DNA from: CANJXF01 sp043775015
Lineage (GTDB): Bacteria > Verrucomicrobiota > Verrucomicrobiia > Limisphaerales > CANJXF01
Assembly: GCA_043775015.1 (NCBI GenBank)
Contig: JAYVSV010000029.1
Span: 1-64,000 of the forward strand
Direction of reading: 5' to 3'
DNA length: 64,000 nucleotides
In this document: positions 24,574-33,216 of the stretch, in pieces
Layout: the number at the start of each line of letters is the position of its first letter
Numbering within the stretch: the first letter of the stretch is position 1
The notes under the pieces: model-generated
What the model saw: the letters and a program-made list of their open reading frames with translations, nothing else
What the model was told of the DNA's origin: nothing
Databases searched by the model: none
Translations under genes and position numbers: made by a program

Positions 24574-26112
24574 TCAAGGATTTTTTCGGTGAACTTTTGT
24601 AAAGTCAATGTAGTCCGTATCGCCAACAATAAGTTTCTTTAAACCCACTTCGTAGGTTTTGCCCTCTTGGTTGTGCGCAGCGCGCTCCACGATTTCTTTG
24701 ACCTCGACCTTGTTTGGCGGAGGACCGTTGCGCAGAAGTTCTTTGAGAATTCTTCCATTCATAGATCGAGGCGCCTTGATCCCTAGAAGATGAAGAATGG
24801 TCGGAGCGAGATCAATATTGCCGGTCGGCACGTCACTGCGAAGGCCGCGCTTAAAACCAGGCCCGGAGGCGATCAGGCGAATGTTCAAATCAAACGGGCT
24901 GGAAGTGCCGTGACCTGCGATGCCGTTGTTGGCCGTTGTCCCTCGATAACCGAACGCGTTGGTTTGGTCAGTCCAATCGGAATCGACTAAAATGTCTGCC
25001 GCTCGCTCGTGGTTCCAGTGAATGAGATCGAACGACAAGGTTCCGGAAACAAACCCGTGGGCTCTCCCTAGTTTTTCAGCGCGGGTAAAAATCGCGCCGA
25101 CCAAGACCGTCTCCTGCAACATACGAACAATTGCTTTGATCTTTTCCTCGTCACGATTTTTTACATGGATCTGATTTGAGACAATGTTGACACCATCATT
25201 TAGACCGCGATCGCTCAAAAGCTTTTGCAGGTTAACCCCACCCGTGTAGCTCGAAAAACCGTGATCCGTTGTAACGAAGATATTTATTTTATCTTTTAGC
25301 CCGCGAGCCTTCAATCCGTCCAGAAGGTAACCAACCTCGGCATCCACATGCCGCACCGCTTCGAGAGTTTCGGAGCTGCCAACTCCACTGCCGTGCTCCA
25401 CGCCGTCAGGATCGGTTAGCCAGAGAATAATCACATCTGGAGACGTTTTTTTTCCAACATTTTCGAGCACGGCTTGAACAGCCCAGCGATTTCCTTTTCG
25501 GCTCGGTTTGGATTCTCCGGGAAACGGTCCCAACAATTTTTCCGCTCGCGCCTGGTTTTCCCCGGGCTTGACCAACCCGCGACTGTTCCAGATGCCGTCT
25601 CCTTTGAGTTTATGATTCAGCAGCAGTGAAGCCCCGGTCGAAGATGACCCGGCGACAAATAACCTTTTACCTTTCTTTTCCATCAACTCACCGAGGGAAG
25701 GCGCGGTCAAGAGATGTCCGCTGGTTTTCGTCTCCATTTCAAGGAGAGCCGTTGCGTCGGCCGTATTAATCGGATTCGATGAAACCGCTGGAAGAAAAAT
25801 CGTATTCTGCAGAATGCCGTGCGCTGCCGGATACGACCCCGTGGCGATGGACGACGCATTCACACGCGTGACGCTCGAAAAAACCGAATGATGCCGTTGC
25901 GCGACCACCCCAGACTGCCCCAGCGCATCCAAGTTCGGCATCAGTTCAGGCGAGATATAATCGGGTCGCAACCCATCAATCACGACCATCAAAACGGTTG
26001 GCTGGTTTTCACGGGACTCGACCGTGTTACCGCAGAAAAAACCAACGCTGAGCAATAATACTAACGCGCAGAATCGAAACATTTCGGGTCTGATTCTTAT
26101 CAGTTTCTTCAT
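24574..26112 (-). CDS. secreted alkaline-phosphatase-superfamily phosphodiesterase (NPP-like)
   Basis: 512 residues from the ATG at 26112, with a signal sequence (FRFCALVLLLSVGFFCG). The metal-site motif VVIDGLRPDY (about 43-52) and the nucleophile region FSSVTRVNASSIATGSYPAAHG are typical of type I phosphodiesterase/nucleotide pyrophosphatase proteins. Later metal ligands are seen in LWLTDPDGVEHGSG, TTDHGFSS and IAGHGTSSPFD. It should hydrolyse phosphate esters or diesters outside the cytoplasm with two divalent metals. An upstream in-frame start at 26154 is possible but would bury the signal peptide. Confidence 0.82.
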   Translation of the reverse strand: MKKLIRIRPEMFRFCALVLLLSVGFFCGNTVESRENQPTVLMVVIDGLRPDYISPELMPNLDALGQSGVVAQRHHSVFSSVTRVNASSIATGSYPAAHGILQNTIFLPAVSSNPINTADATALLEMETKTSGHLLTAPSLGELMEKKGKRLFVAGSSSTGASLLLNHKLKGDGIWNSRGLVKPGENQARAEKLLGPFPGESKPSRKGNRWAVQAVLENVGKKTSPDVIILWLTDPDGVEHGSGVGSSETLEAVRHVDAEVGYLLDGLKARGLKDKINIFVTTDHGFSSYTGGVNLQKLLSDRGLNDGVNIVSNQIHVKNRDEEKIKAIVRMLQETVLVGAIFTRAEKLGRAHGFVSGTLSFDLIHWNHERAADILVDSDWTDQTNAFGYRGTTANNGIAGHGTSSPFDLNIRLIASGPGFKRGLRSDVPTGNIDLAPTILHLLGIKAPRSMNGRILKELLRNGPPPNKVEVKEIVERAAHNQEGKTYEVGLKKLIVGDTDYIDFTKVHRKNP

Positions 26113-26228
26113 GGAAAATATTCTGTTCCAAGCACGACATCCAAAGCCAATCAATTATTCAGGTTCTCTACGGCAGTAAAAATTCGGCTCCAAAAACTTA
26201 CAGGTTGTCGGGTTTGCTCCGGCTGGTC

Positions 26229-27089
26229 ATGGTTATGCAAATGAGAACGAGTCTGACTATTTTGCTGCTGGCCGCACGGAGCTTATGTGGAGCGGAGCCG
26301 GAAGACGTTGTTTTCAAATCCAAGCTCGACGGCTCAGAGCAGCGTTATGTGGAACTGCTACCACCAGAATTCGACGATGCCAGACCCCATGATGTTATGC
26401 TTGCCTTCCATGGACATGGTTCGGATCGCTGGCAGTTCATCAAGGATGCGAGAGGCGAATGCCGCGGGGTACGCGATGTGGCCGCGCGGTTCGGGCTGAT
26501 TCTAATTTCTCCAGACTATCGCGCAAAGACCTCATGGATGGGGCCGAAAGCCGAGGCCGATGTCCTACAGATCATCGCAGAATTAAAACAGCGCCATAAG
26601 GTTGGTCGCGTCTTTCTGGTGGGAGGTTCCATGGGTGGGACCGCAGTGTTGACTTTCACTGCGCTCCATTCCGAACTCATCACTGGCGTTTGCAGCCTGA
26701 ACGGCACGGCCAACCTGATCGAGTATGAAAAATTCCAGGAAGCCATTGGCGAGTCGTTCGGTGGCACGAAGTTGGAAGTGCCCGATGAATACAAGAAACG
26801 CAGCGCCGAGTTCTGGCTGGAGAAATTCACGATGCCAGTTGCTTTCACCACCGGAGGCAAAGACGAACTCGTGCCACCGCAGAGCGTCCTTCGGCTTGCG
26901 GGCAAGCTCAAGGTAGCAGGCCGTAAAGTACTCAGTATTCATCGTGAAACCGGCGGCCATTCGACAACCTATGAGGACACCTGCACCGCGATCGAGTTCA
27001 TCCTGCACCAGACCGGCGGCGCGACCACACCCCTGAATGGAAAACGCGCTTCCGTTCCCAAACCGACCAACGTTAAAAATTTGAAGTGA
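26229..27089 (+). CDS. secreted alpha/beta hydrolase (esterase/PHB-depolymerase-like)
   Basis: About 286 residues. The start is uncertain: ATGs at 26229, 26235 and 26241 are all usable, the last giving the cleanest signal peptide (MRTSLTILLLAARSLCGA). The nucleophile serine is in VGGSMGGTAV, the acid probably in TTGGKDELVP, and the histidine in ETGGHSTTYED. The oxyanion region is LAFHGHGSDRW. The fold and motif order fit serine esterases. It is followed 33 bp later by an oxidoreductase gene on the same strand. Substrate unknown. Confidence 0.8.
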   Translation: MVMQMRTSLTILLLAARSLCGAEPEDVVFKSKLDGSEQRYVELLPPEFDDARPHDVMLAFHGHGSDRWQFIKDARGECRGVRDVAARFGLILISPDYRAKTSWMGPKAEADVLQIIAELKQRHKVGRVFLVGGSMGGTAVLTFTALHSELITGVCSLNGTANLIEYEKFQEAIGESFGGTKLEVPDEYKKRSAEFWLEKFTMPVAFTTGGKDELVPPQSVLRLAGKLKVAGRKVLSIHRETGGHSTTYEDTCTAIEFILHQTGGATTPLNGKRASVPKPTNVKNLK

Positions 27090-27122
27090 ACTCCCGGGCC
27101 ACTTTCAGTTAATTTCGTCGCA

Positions 27123-28202
27123 ATGAAACGCAAACGTTGGCGTGTCGCCGGGATTAACTTCGACCATTTTCACATGGGCGACTTGCTTCGCTTCACCCGA
27201 GAACATCCGCACGCTGAGATTGTTGGCATCTCGGATGAACAACCTGAACGGATGGAAGAAGTGATTGGCAAATTGGGTATTCCACGGGAACGAAGTTTTA
27301 CCGACCACCGCTCCTGCCTGGAACAAACAAAACCGGACATCGTCCTCCTTTGCCCGGCGGCTGCGCGGCATGGGGAGTGGGTCAGGAAAGTTGCGCCCTT
27401 CGATGTTCACATCGTGGTGGAAAAGCCGTTTGCGGGTTCATCGAAGGAAGCAGACGCGATGGTTCACGCCATGGCTCCCGGCAAAACCTTAATGATCAAC
27501 TGGCCTGCGCAATGGGATGCCGGTCATCAACTAGCCTATGAGATGATTGAGCAAGGGCGAATTGGAGAGGTGCTGAATGTTTGGTACTTTGGCGGCAACC
27601 GCGGGCCGCTTCTTCATGGTGCAGACAAGGCAAAGAAGGCCCCAGGCCCGGTGGAGAAATCTCGTTCCTGGTTTTACAATAAAAAAGCCGGTGGAGGTTC
27701 GTTGCTGGATTATCTGGGATACGGCACGACCCTCGGCACCTGGTACCAAGGAGGTCGCCGCCCGATCGAAGTTACTGCGATGACAGATGGGCCTCCGGGA
27801 CTGGAGGTGGACGAACATAGCGTTGTCATTGCTCGTTACGCTCATGGTTTGTCAAAATTTGAAACGCGTTGGGGAACTTTCACTGACCCTTGGACCATCC
27901 AGCCCCAACCCAAGTGCGGATTTATCGTTGCTGGCACGGAAGGCACTTTGAGCAGCTACGGCCACGAGAAGCTAGTCACGTTGCAAACCCGCTCAAAGCC
28001 GAAACTGCATCCGATCCCGGTAAGTGCAACCAAGGCTCCGATTCAAAATCCAGTTCAATATCTGATTCATTGCCTTGAGCACAACCAACCTCTGAAAGGT
28101 CCGGTCTCCTTATCGATCAGCCGTATTGGACAGGAGATTGTGGACGCCGCCGTTAAAAGCGCGCGGCTCAAACGAACCGTCCAGCTAGAAGTCATCTCAT
28201 GA
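27123..28202 (+). CDS. Gfo/Idh/MocA family oxidoreductase
   Basis: A 359-residue NAD(P)-dependent sugar or cyclitol dehydrogenase-like protein. The N-terminal Rossmann fold begins RWRVAGINFDHFHMGDLL, where the usual GxGxxG is replaced by a GINFDH sequence. EKPFAGSSKEAD (about 102-113) holds the conserved EKP lysine. The C-terminal substrate domain contains GGGSLLDYLGYGTTLGTW. The altered dinucleotide loop is a feature of some verrucomicrobial and planctomycete members and may indicate a different cofactor use. It lacks the Tat signal often seen in PVC homologues. Confidence 0.83.
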   Translation: MKRKRWRVAGINFDHFHMGDLLRFTREHPHAEIVGISDEQPERMEEVIGKLGIPRERSFTDHRSCLEQTKPDIVLLCPAAARHGEWVRKVAPFDVHIVVEKPFAGSSKEADAMVHAMAPGKTLMINWPAQWDAGHQLAYEMIEQGRIGEVLNVWYFGGNRGPLLHGADKAKKAPGPVEKSRSWFYNKKAGGGSLLDYLGYGTTLGTWYQGGRRPIEVTAMTDGPPGLEVDEHSVVIARYAHGLSKFETRWGTFTDPWTIQPQPKCGFIVAGTEGTLSSYGHEKLVTLQTRSKPKLHPIPVSATKAPIQNPVQYLIHCLEHNQPLKGPVSLSISRIGQEIVDAAVKSARLKRTVQLEVIS

Positions 28203-28272
28203 ATAGTAGCGGAGCGCAGCGTTCATATCCCGCGCCCGGATATTTATGAGATAAGTTCTAGCAGGACAAAAT

Positions 28273-28851
28273 TTAGGAGCCGGCTTTCTTCAATGCGTCC
28301 AGCTTTGCCTTCGCCTCTCGAATCAGAAATTTGAATTCGGCCAATTGCTCCAAAGGTAAAACGATTTTACCGCCCGCAGGTTGATAAGCTGTTTGGATCG
28401 CGGTTTGAAGCGTGCCCGGTTGACGATTGGTGCTGAACGCAAGAACTCTAAAATCCGCTCTCGTTCGGTAAATCGCGTGAAAATTTGGCAGCGATGTAAC
28501 GGTTACCTCAACTTTACTCACATATTCGATTCCATCCAAAAACGAATCCAACTCGTCGTAATCAATAACGATCCGGTATTCCGCGAGGTTTTCCTCTTTG
28601 ATGCCGATAGAAATTCCATATTCCTTCTGACCGCTGGCAACATCCGCAGATTCCTTAAACGCCACGGAGATGACCGCCGTTTTCGCCGTGATCGTGCCGA
28701 TCAACGCGTAAGCTTTGACGATCACTTTGCCAACCTGATTTTCAAATGCCTCCAGCTTTGTGTAGAGCGTGATGACGTTGGTATCTTCCGCGCGGCCAAC
28801 CAGCGCCGAGCCACTTGCCAACAGGACGAATACAATATTTTTTAAGCGCAT
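28273..28851 (-). CDS. secreted hypothetical protein
   Basis: 192 residues with a signal peptide (NIVFVLLASGSALVGRA). The mature part is beta-rich in the middle (YRIVIDYDELDSFLDGIEYV, KVEVTVTSLPNFHAIYRTRADF) and ends in a charged helix (FKFLIREAKAKLDALKKA). I recognise no family. It stands alone, convergent to the Gfo/Idh gene. Confidence 0.65.
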   Translation of the reverse strand: MRLKNIVFVLLASGSALVGRAEDTNVITLYTKLEAFENQVGKVIVKAYALIGTITAKTAVISVAFKESADVASGQKEYGISIGIKEENLAEYRIVIDYDELDSFLDGIEYVSKVEVTVTSLPNFHAIYRTRADFRVLAFSTNRQPGTLQTAIQTAYQPAGGKIVLPLEQLAEFKFLIREAKAKLDALKKAGS

Positions 28852-29030
28852 GATGATTTTCCTTTTCTCGATTTTTTTGAGGTGTTCGATCTAAACAAAC
28901 TTCTCGTTTCGAAACCATGGGTCATCAGCTTTTGACGGCGCCCACCAGAATGCATTCACTCGAATCTGCAAGGTGAGCGCTATCCCCGTCGTTACCCCCG
29001 ACCTTAGTGGCTCGCGCAAAAGAAACGAAC

Positions 29031-29057
29031 CAAATGCGATCGTGTGAATCGCATTTG
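29031..29057 (-). terminator. Rho-independent terminator of the Old Yellow Enzyme gene
   Basis: A perfect 10-bp stem (29031-29040 with 29048-29057) has a 7-base loop. On the minus strand it is followed by GTTCGTTTCTTTT. It lies 33 bp past the stop of the minus-strand flavoenzyme gene. Confidence 0.65.
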
Positions 29058-29089
29058 TGTCATAGAGATCGCAGGTCCTCGCGTGTGTT

Positions 29090-30160
29090 CTACGCCATTT
29101 GCAGGGAAGATTTCAGGAAAGGATAATCGGTGTAACCTTTGGCTCCGTCCGCATAGAACGTGGAAGAATCGTAATCGTTCAAGGGCGCGTTTCCTTTGAA
29201 ACGTTCCGGCAAATCTGGATTGGAAATATACTGCTTTCCGAACGCAAACGCGTCGGCTTCGCCTGCGGCCAAAACTTGTTCGGCAGATGCTTTGCTGAAT
29301 TTTTCATTGGCAACCCAGACTCCGCCAAACGCCGCCTTTAGTTGCGGACCGAGTCGCCCTTCTCCCAAAGATTCTCGCGCGCAGATAAACGCGATGCGGC
29401 GTTTACCAAGCTCGCTCGCCACATAACCGAAAGTTGCTGCCGCGTTGGCATCGCCCATGTCATGCGCGTCACCTCGTGGCACCAGATGCATCCCCACCCG
29501 ACCCCTGCCCCAAACTGATACCACCGCGTCGGTCACTTCGAGCATCAGCCGGGCGCGATTCTCAACCGGTCCGCCGTATTGGTCGCTGCGGCGGTTCGTC
29601 TTGTCCTGCAAAAATTGATCCAGCAGATAACCATTCGCGCCGTGAATTTCCACGCCGTCGAAACCGGCGCGCATGGCATTCTCCGCTCCCTTCCGGTATT
29701 CCTCAATGATGCCGGGAATCTCAGCCGTCTCCAAAGCTCGTGGCGTGACAAACTCTTTCTTTGGGCGAACCAGGCTCACATGTCCGGCGGCCGCAATCGC
29801 ACTCGGAGCAACCGGCCATTGGCCATCGAGATAGATCGGGTCGGAAATACGTCCCACGTGCCAGAGTTGCAGCAGCATTCGCCCGCCCGCACAATGCACC
29901 GCCTCGGTGATCGCGCGCCACCCGTTGACTTGTGCCTCCGACCAGATGCCCGGCGTATTCGGGTAGCCCACGCCCATCGGCGAAATCGAAGTCGCCTCGC
30001 TAAAAATCAAACCCGCCGAGGCACGTTGGGTGTAGTACTCGGCCATCAGCGCATTCGGCACACGCCCTTCGCTGGAGCGACAACGTGTGAGCGGCGCCAT
30101 GAAAATGCGATTCGGCAAATGCAGGTCACCGACGGTGATTGGGTCAAATAAGGTTGGCAT
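29090..30160 (-). CDS. alkene reductase, Old Yellow Enzyme family
   Basis: A 356-residue FMN-dependent TIM barrel of the NemA/OYE type. Visible landmarks are LFDPITVGDLHLPNRIFMAPLTRCR at the start, QLWHVGRISDP, the substrate-anion pair in VEIHGANGYLLDQF, and SDQYGGPVENRARLMLEV. OYEs reduce activated C=C bonds and nitro groups with NAD(P)H. The phosphate-binding strand reads GMHLVPRGDAHDMGD, slightly unlike the usual RLSP form. A single-gene unit with its own terminator at 29031-29057. Confidence 0.92.
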   Translation of the reverse strand: MPTLFDPITVGDLHLPNRIFMAPLTRCRSSEGRVPNALMAEYYTQRASAGLIFSEATSISPMGVGYPNTPGIWSEAQVNGWRAITEAVHCAGGRMLLQLWHVGRISDPIYLDGQWPVAPSAIAAAGHVSLVRPKKEFVTPRALETAEIPGIIEEYRKGAENAMRAGFDGVEIHGANGYLLDQFLQDKTNRRSDQYGGPVENRARLMLEVTDAVVSVWGRGRVGMHLVPRGDAHDMGDANAAATFGYVASELGKRRIAFICARESLGEGRLGPQLKAAFGGVWVANEKFSKASAEQVLAAGEADAFAFGKQYISNPDLPERFKGNAPLNDYDSSTFYADGAKGYTDYPFLKSSLQMA

Positions 30161-30270
30161 AAATAAAATAATATTATTCCGTCTGCGCGCAACTTAGACG
30201 ACGCGTAAAATGTGTCAAATACGGGCTGTGGTGATTTTCAGACGAACGGCTATCGGGTTGGTGAAACAAA

Positions 30271-32157
30271 TTAGAGTTCAACCTGCATACCCAATTCCAC
30301 CACGCGGTTGGGAGGCAGTCTGAAAAACGACGCAGCACTCGAGGCATTTCTGGACATCACCGCGAAAAGACCTTCTCTCCAAAGCGCCATGCCACGAGCC
30401 GGGCCGGGAATAAGCGTTTCCTTGCTCAAGAAAAAGGTGATTTGTTCCGGCTTCATCTCCAAGCCATACTCAGCCGTTCGTTGCAACAACTTTGGAATAT
30501 CTCGCTCTTCCATGAAGCCGTAGTGGCCTACCACTTTGTGAAACCCATCCTGCAGCGACTCCACTTCAATGCGCCTTTCCTCTTCCACATAAGGAATGTC
30601 GTGCGAGACCACCGTCAAAAACACGACGCGTTCATGAAGAACTTTGTTGTGTTTCAAATTGTGCAACAGCGCGAGGGGTGTTGCGCCCAATCTCCCGGCT
30701 AAGAAGATGGCGGTACCCTTCACGCGCGCGGGAGGATGTAATTTCAAGTTCTCCATGACAAACGGCAACGGGAGGGTCGAATCCCGCAAGCGTTCCGCCA
30801 GGATGCGACGCCCGGATTTCCAGGTCGTGAGGAATGTAAAAATAACGAGACCAACAACCAGCGGGAACCACCCGCCGTGAAACACCTTCAAACCGTTGGC
30901 CGCCAGGAACGCGCATTCCACGATCAGGAATGGAACGCACGTCAGCAACGCCCTCGGCCTTGCCCAATTCCAAAGGCGGCGTGCCGCGAAATAAAAGAGC
31001 AGCGTGGTGATCACCATGGTCATGCTCACAGCGATTCCATACGCCGCCGCCAAATTGCTGGATGAGCGGAATCCCACGACCAAGGCAATGCAGGCCAGCA
31101 TCAACACCCAATTCAAATGTCCGATGTAAATCTGGCCTTTCTCCATGGATGAAGTGTGCTCGATTCTGAGACGTGGAAAGTAGCCGAGCTGGACCGCCTG
31201 CATGGTCAGGGAGAACGCGCCTGAAATCAAAGCCTGCGACGCGATGACGGCGGCACAAGCAGCCAATGCAACCAAAGGATAGAGCATCCAGGTTGGCGCG
31301 AGTTTGAAAAAGGGATTCGCTGCCGCAGACGGATCGACGAGCAGCAAAGCACCTTGTCCAAAGTAATTTAAAACCAGCGAGGGCAGGACCAGCCCAAACC
31401 AGGCGAGGCGAATCGATTTTTTTCCAAAATGTCCCATATCGGCGTAGAGCGCTTCAGCTCCAGTTGCCACGAGGAACACCGCACCGAGAACGAGAAATCC
31501 TTTTCCACCATTTTCGGAGAGAAATCTAAGTCCATGCATCGGGTTCAAAGCCGAGAGCACGGGTGGGTAGCCGGCTATCCCTTTGATTCCGAGTGCGGCA
31601 ATGACGAGGAACCAGACCAAGGTCACGATTCCAAAAACATTTCCAATTTTAGCCGAGCCAAATCGTTGGACGGAAAATAGTCCAATTAAAATACCAACGG
31701 TGATTGGTATGATGTAAGGCTCGAAAAATGAAGTGGCGACGTTCAAGCCTTCTACCGCGCTCAAAACTGAAATCGCAGGTGTAATCATGCCATCACCGTA
31801 GAGGAGCGCGGTTCCAAAGATGCCCAGGAGAATCATGCATCTTCGAGTCCGGTTCATCGGAGTCGCGTTCTCAGGAAAAGCCAGGGAGAGCAACGCGAGG
31901 ATACCGCCTTCGCCTTTGTTATCGGCGCGCAGAATCAATCCAAGATACTTGATCGACACAATCGTAATGAGAGACCAAACGATGAGCGACAGCACGCCAA
32001 GGATATTGTCTCTACTCGCTTCGATGCCATGCGCGCCGTGAAAACATTCCTTCAAAGCGTAAAGAGGGCTTGTGCCGATGTCTCCGTAAACCACCCCGAG
32101 CGCTCCAAGGCAAAGGATTAATAAAGGGCTGCGTCCGGCCGTTGCTTTCTGTGTCAT
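30271..32157 (-). CDS. kup: KUP/HAK/KT family potassium transporter
   Basis: A 628-residue K+ uptake protein. The N-terminal signature GALGVVYGDIGTSPLYALKE is diagnostic for KUP. About twelve membrane segments run to residue ~450, with LLYGDGMITPAISVLSAVEGL and GHFGKKSIRLAWFGLVLPSL in the usual places, followed by a ~170-residue cytoplasmic tail (VVGHYGFMEERDIPKLL). KUP proteins carry out H+-coupled K+ uptake. The HD-domain gene lies 49 bp upstream on the same strand. Confidence 0.95.
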   Translation of the reverse strand: MTQKATAGRSPLLILCLGALGVVYGDIGTSPLYALKECFHGAHGIEASRDNILGVLSLIVWSLITIVSIKYLGLILRADNKGEGGILALLSLAFPENATPMNRTRRCMILLGIFGTALLYGDGMITPAISVLSAVEGLNVATSFFEPYIIPITVGILIGLFSVQRFGSAKIGNVFGIVTLVWFLVIAALGIKGIAGYPPVLSALNPMHGLRFLSENGGKGFLVLGAVFLVATGAEALYADMGHFGKKSIRLAWFGLVLPSLVLNYFGQGALLLVDPSAAANPFFKLAPTWMLYPLVALAACAAVIASQALISGAFSLTMQAVQLGYFPRLRIEHTSSMEKGQIYIGHLNWVLMLACIALVVGFRSSSNLAAAYGIAVSMTMVITTLLFYFAARRLWNWARPRALLTCVPFLIVECAFLAANGLKVFHGGWFPLVVGLVIFTFLTTWKSGRRILAERLRDSTLPLPFVMENLKLHPPARVKGTAIFLAGRLGATPLALLHNLKHNKVLHERVVFLTVVSHDIPYVEEERRIEVESLQDGFHKVVGHYGFMEERDIPKLLQRTAEYGLEMKPEQITFFLSKETLIPGPARGMALWREGLFAVMSRNASSAASFFRLPPNRVVELGMQVEL

Positions 32158-32206
32158 AAAAACTTATTTGACCCGATCAAAATTGATCTGCGTCAGGCAT
32201 GAAGAA

Positions 32207-33061
32207 TCAGGCTGGCTTTTCAAGCTGGCAGCGGAGACGGGAAATATTTTGATCAATGCGATCGATGTAATCATTTCCCCCGTCGGGATAGGGGTCATTC
32301 AGGAACCGATGCACTCCTTGAAACTCGTTTTCAATTTTTTTGCGAACATATTTCTCCCAAAACAAAGGAGTTTTTTTAAGCAACTCTTCCGGGCTATGGA
32401 ATAACTGGGCGGCGGGCCTTTTGCCGGGATCAAAACGCTCGGCTTCGGCAAATTCGGAATACAAGACCGGCAATTTCTCGACGTAATCTTTGGCCGCCAT
32501 CTGCCCAAGCAAATCCGACGTGCCCAGGGCAAATCCGACGCGGCGCTCCACGTCGCTTTGAAATGGAATGGCGGACAAATCAAGATTTAGTCCCGTGCAA
32601 CGAATCATGTTTTGCACTGATTTAATTTCGAGTGGCGAAAATAATTTCTCTGCTAGAAGTTCTGCCGCGAAGCCAATGCTGCGATCGACATGAATCAAGG
32701 TGTACTTCGCACCGGTCCCTTCGTGATCGTCTCTCGTTTTAAGATAGCCGGTATCATGCAGCAAAATGGCGATGATCCCCAGCTCGAAAATGCGCTGAGT
32801 CAAAATGGGTTGCGGCTTGGCGAGTGACCAACCACGAAGCAGGCGCGCCATGCAAAGCGTTCCTTGCAAGGTGTGTTCCAGATCGTGATAGCAAGCGTCA
32901 ATGGGTTGGTAATCGCGATAGTTACCAGTGAAACAAGCGTGCGCCCAATCAAAAACGTCCGGCACGAACGACTCGTTGCCATGAGGAAAAATGGTTTGAT
33001 AAATGGTCTGAACCTCCTGTTGAACCAGGACGATTTGCTTTGTGTCTATCTCGACAGGCAT
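32207..33061 (-). CDS. HD-domain phosphohydrolase-like protein
   Basis: 284 residues from the ATG at 33061; a GTG at 33097 would add 12 residues. The HD fold is suggested by ACYHDLEHTLQGT (a histidine-rich first helix) and IAILLHDTGYL, which carries the HD doublet. A further helix has CTGLNLDLSAIPF. Such proteins are metal-dependent phosphohydrolases acting on nucleotides or cyclic dinucleotides. The substrate cannot be assigned. No sensor or GGDEF domain is present. It may be co-transcribed with kup, which follows 49 bp later. Confidence 0.72.
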   Translation of the reverse strand: MPVEIDTKQIVLVQQEVQTIYQTIFPHGNESFVPDVFDWAHACFTGNYRDYQPIDACYHDLEHTLQGTLCMARLLRGWSLAKPQPILTQRIFELGIIAILLHDTGYLKTRDDHEGTGAKYTLIHVDRSIGFAAELLAEKLFSPLEIKSVQNMIRCTGLNLDLSAIPFQSDVERRVGFALGTSDLLGQMAAKDYVEKLPVLYSEFAEAERFDPGKRPAAQLFHSPEELLKKTPLFWEKYVRKKIENEFQGVHRFLNDPYPDGGNDYIDRIDQNISRLRCQLEKPA

Positions 33062-33216
33062 CCCCTTTGAAGTTAAGCAATCCGTCCCAAATTGCACGCG
33101 TAATTTCTGGTCTGGTGGAAAACGTCTTTTGCGCGCTTGCGGCTATTTCGTTTACAAGCTGCATTGAATGTTTGGCATTTGTGAGTTACAGATTCCGCGC
33201 CTGAAGAAATAAACTC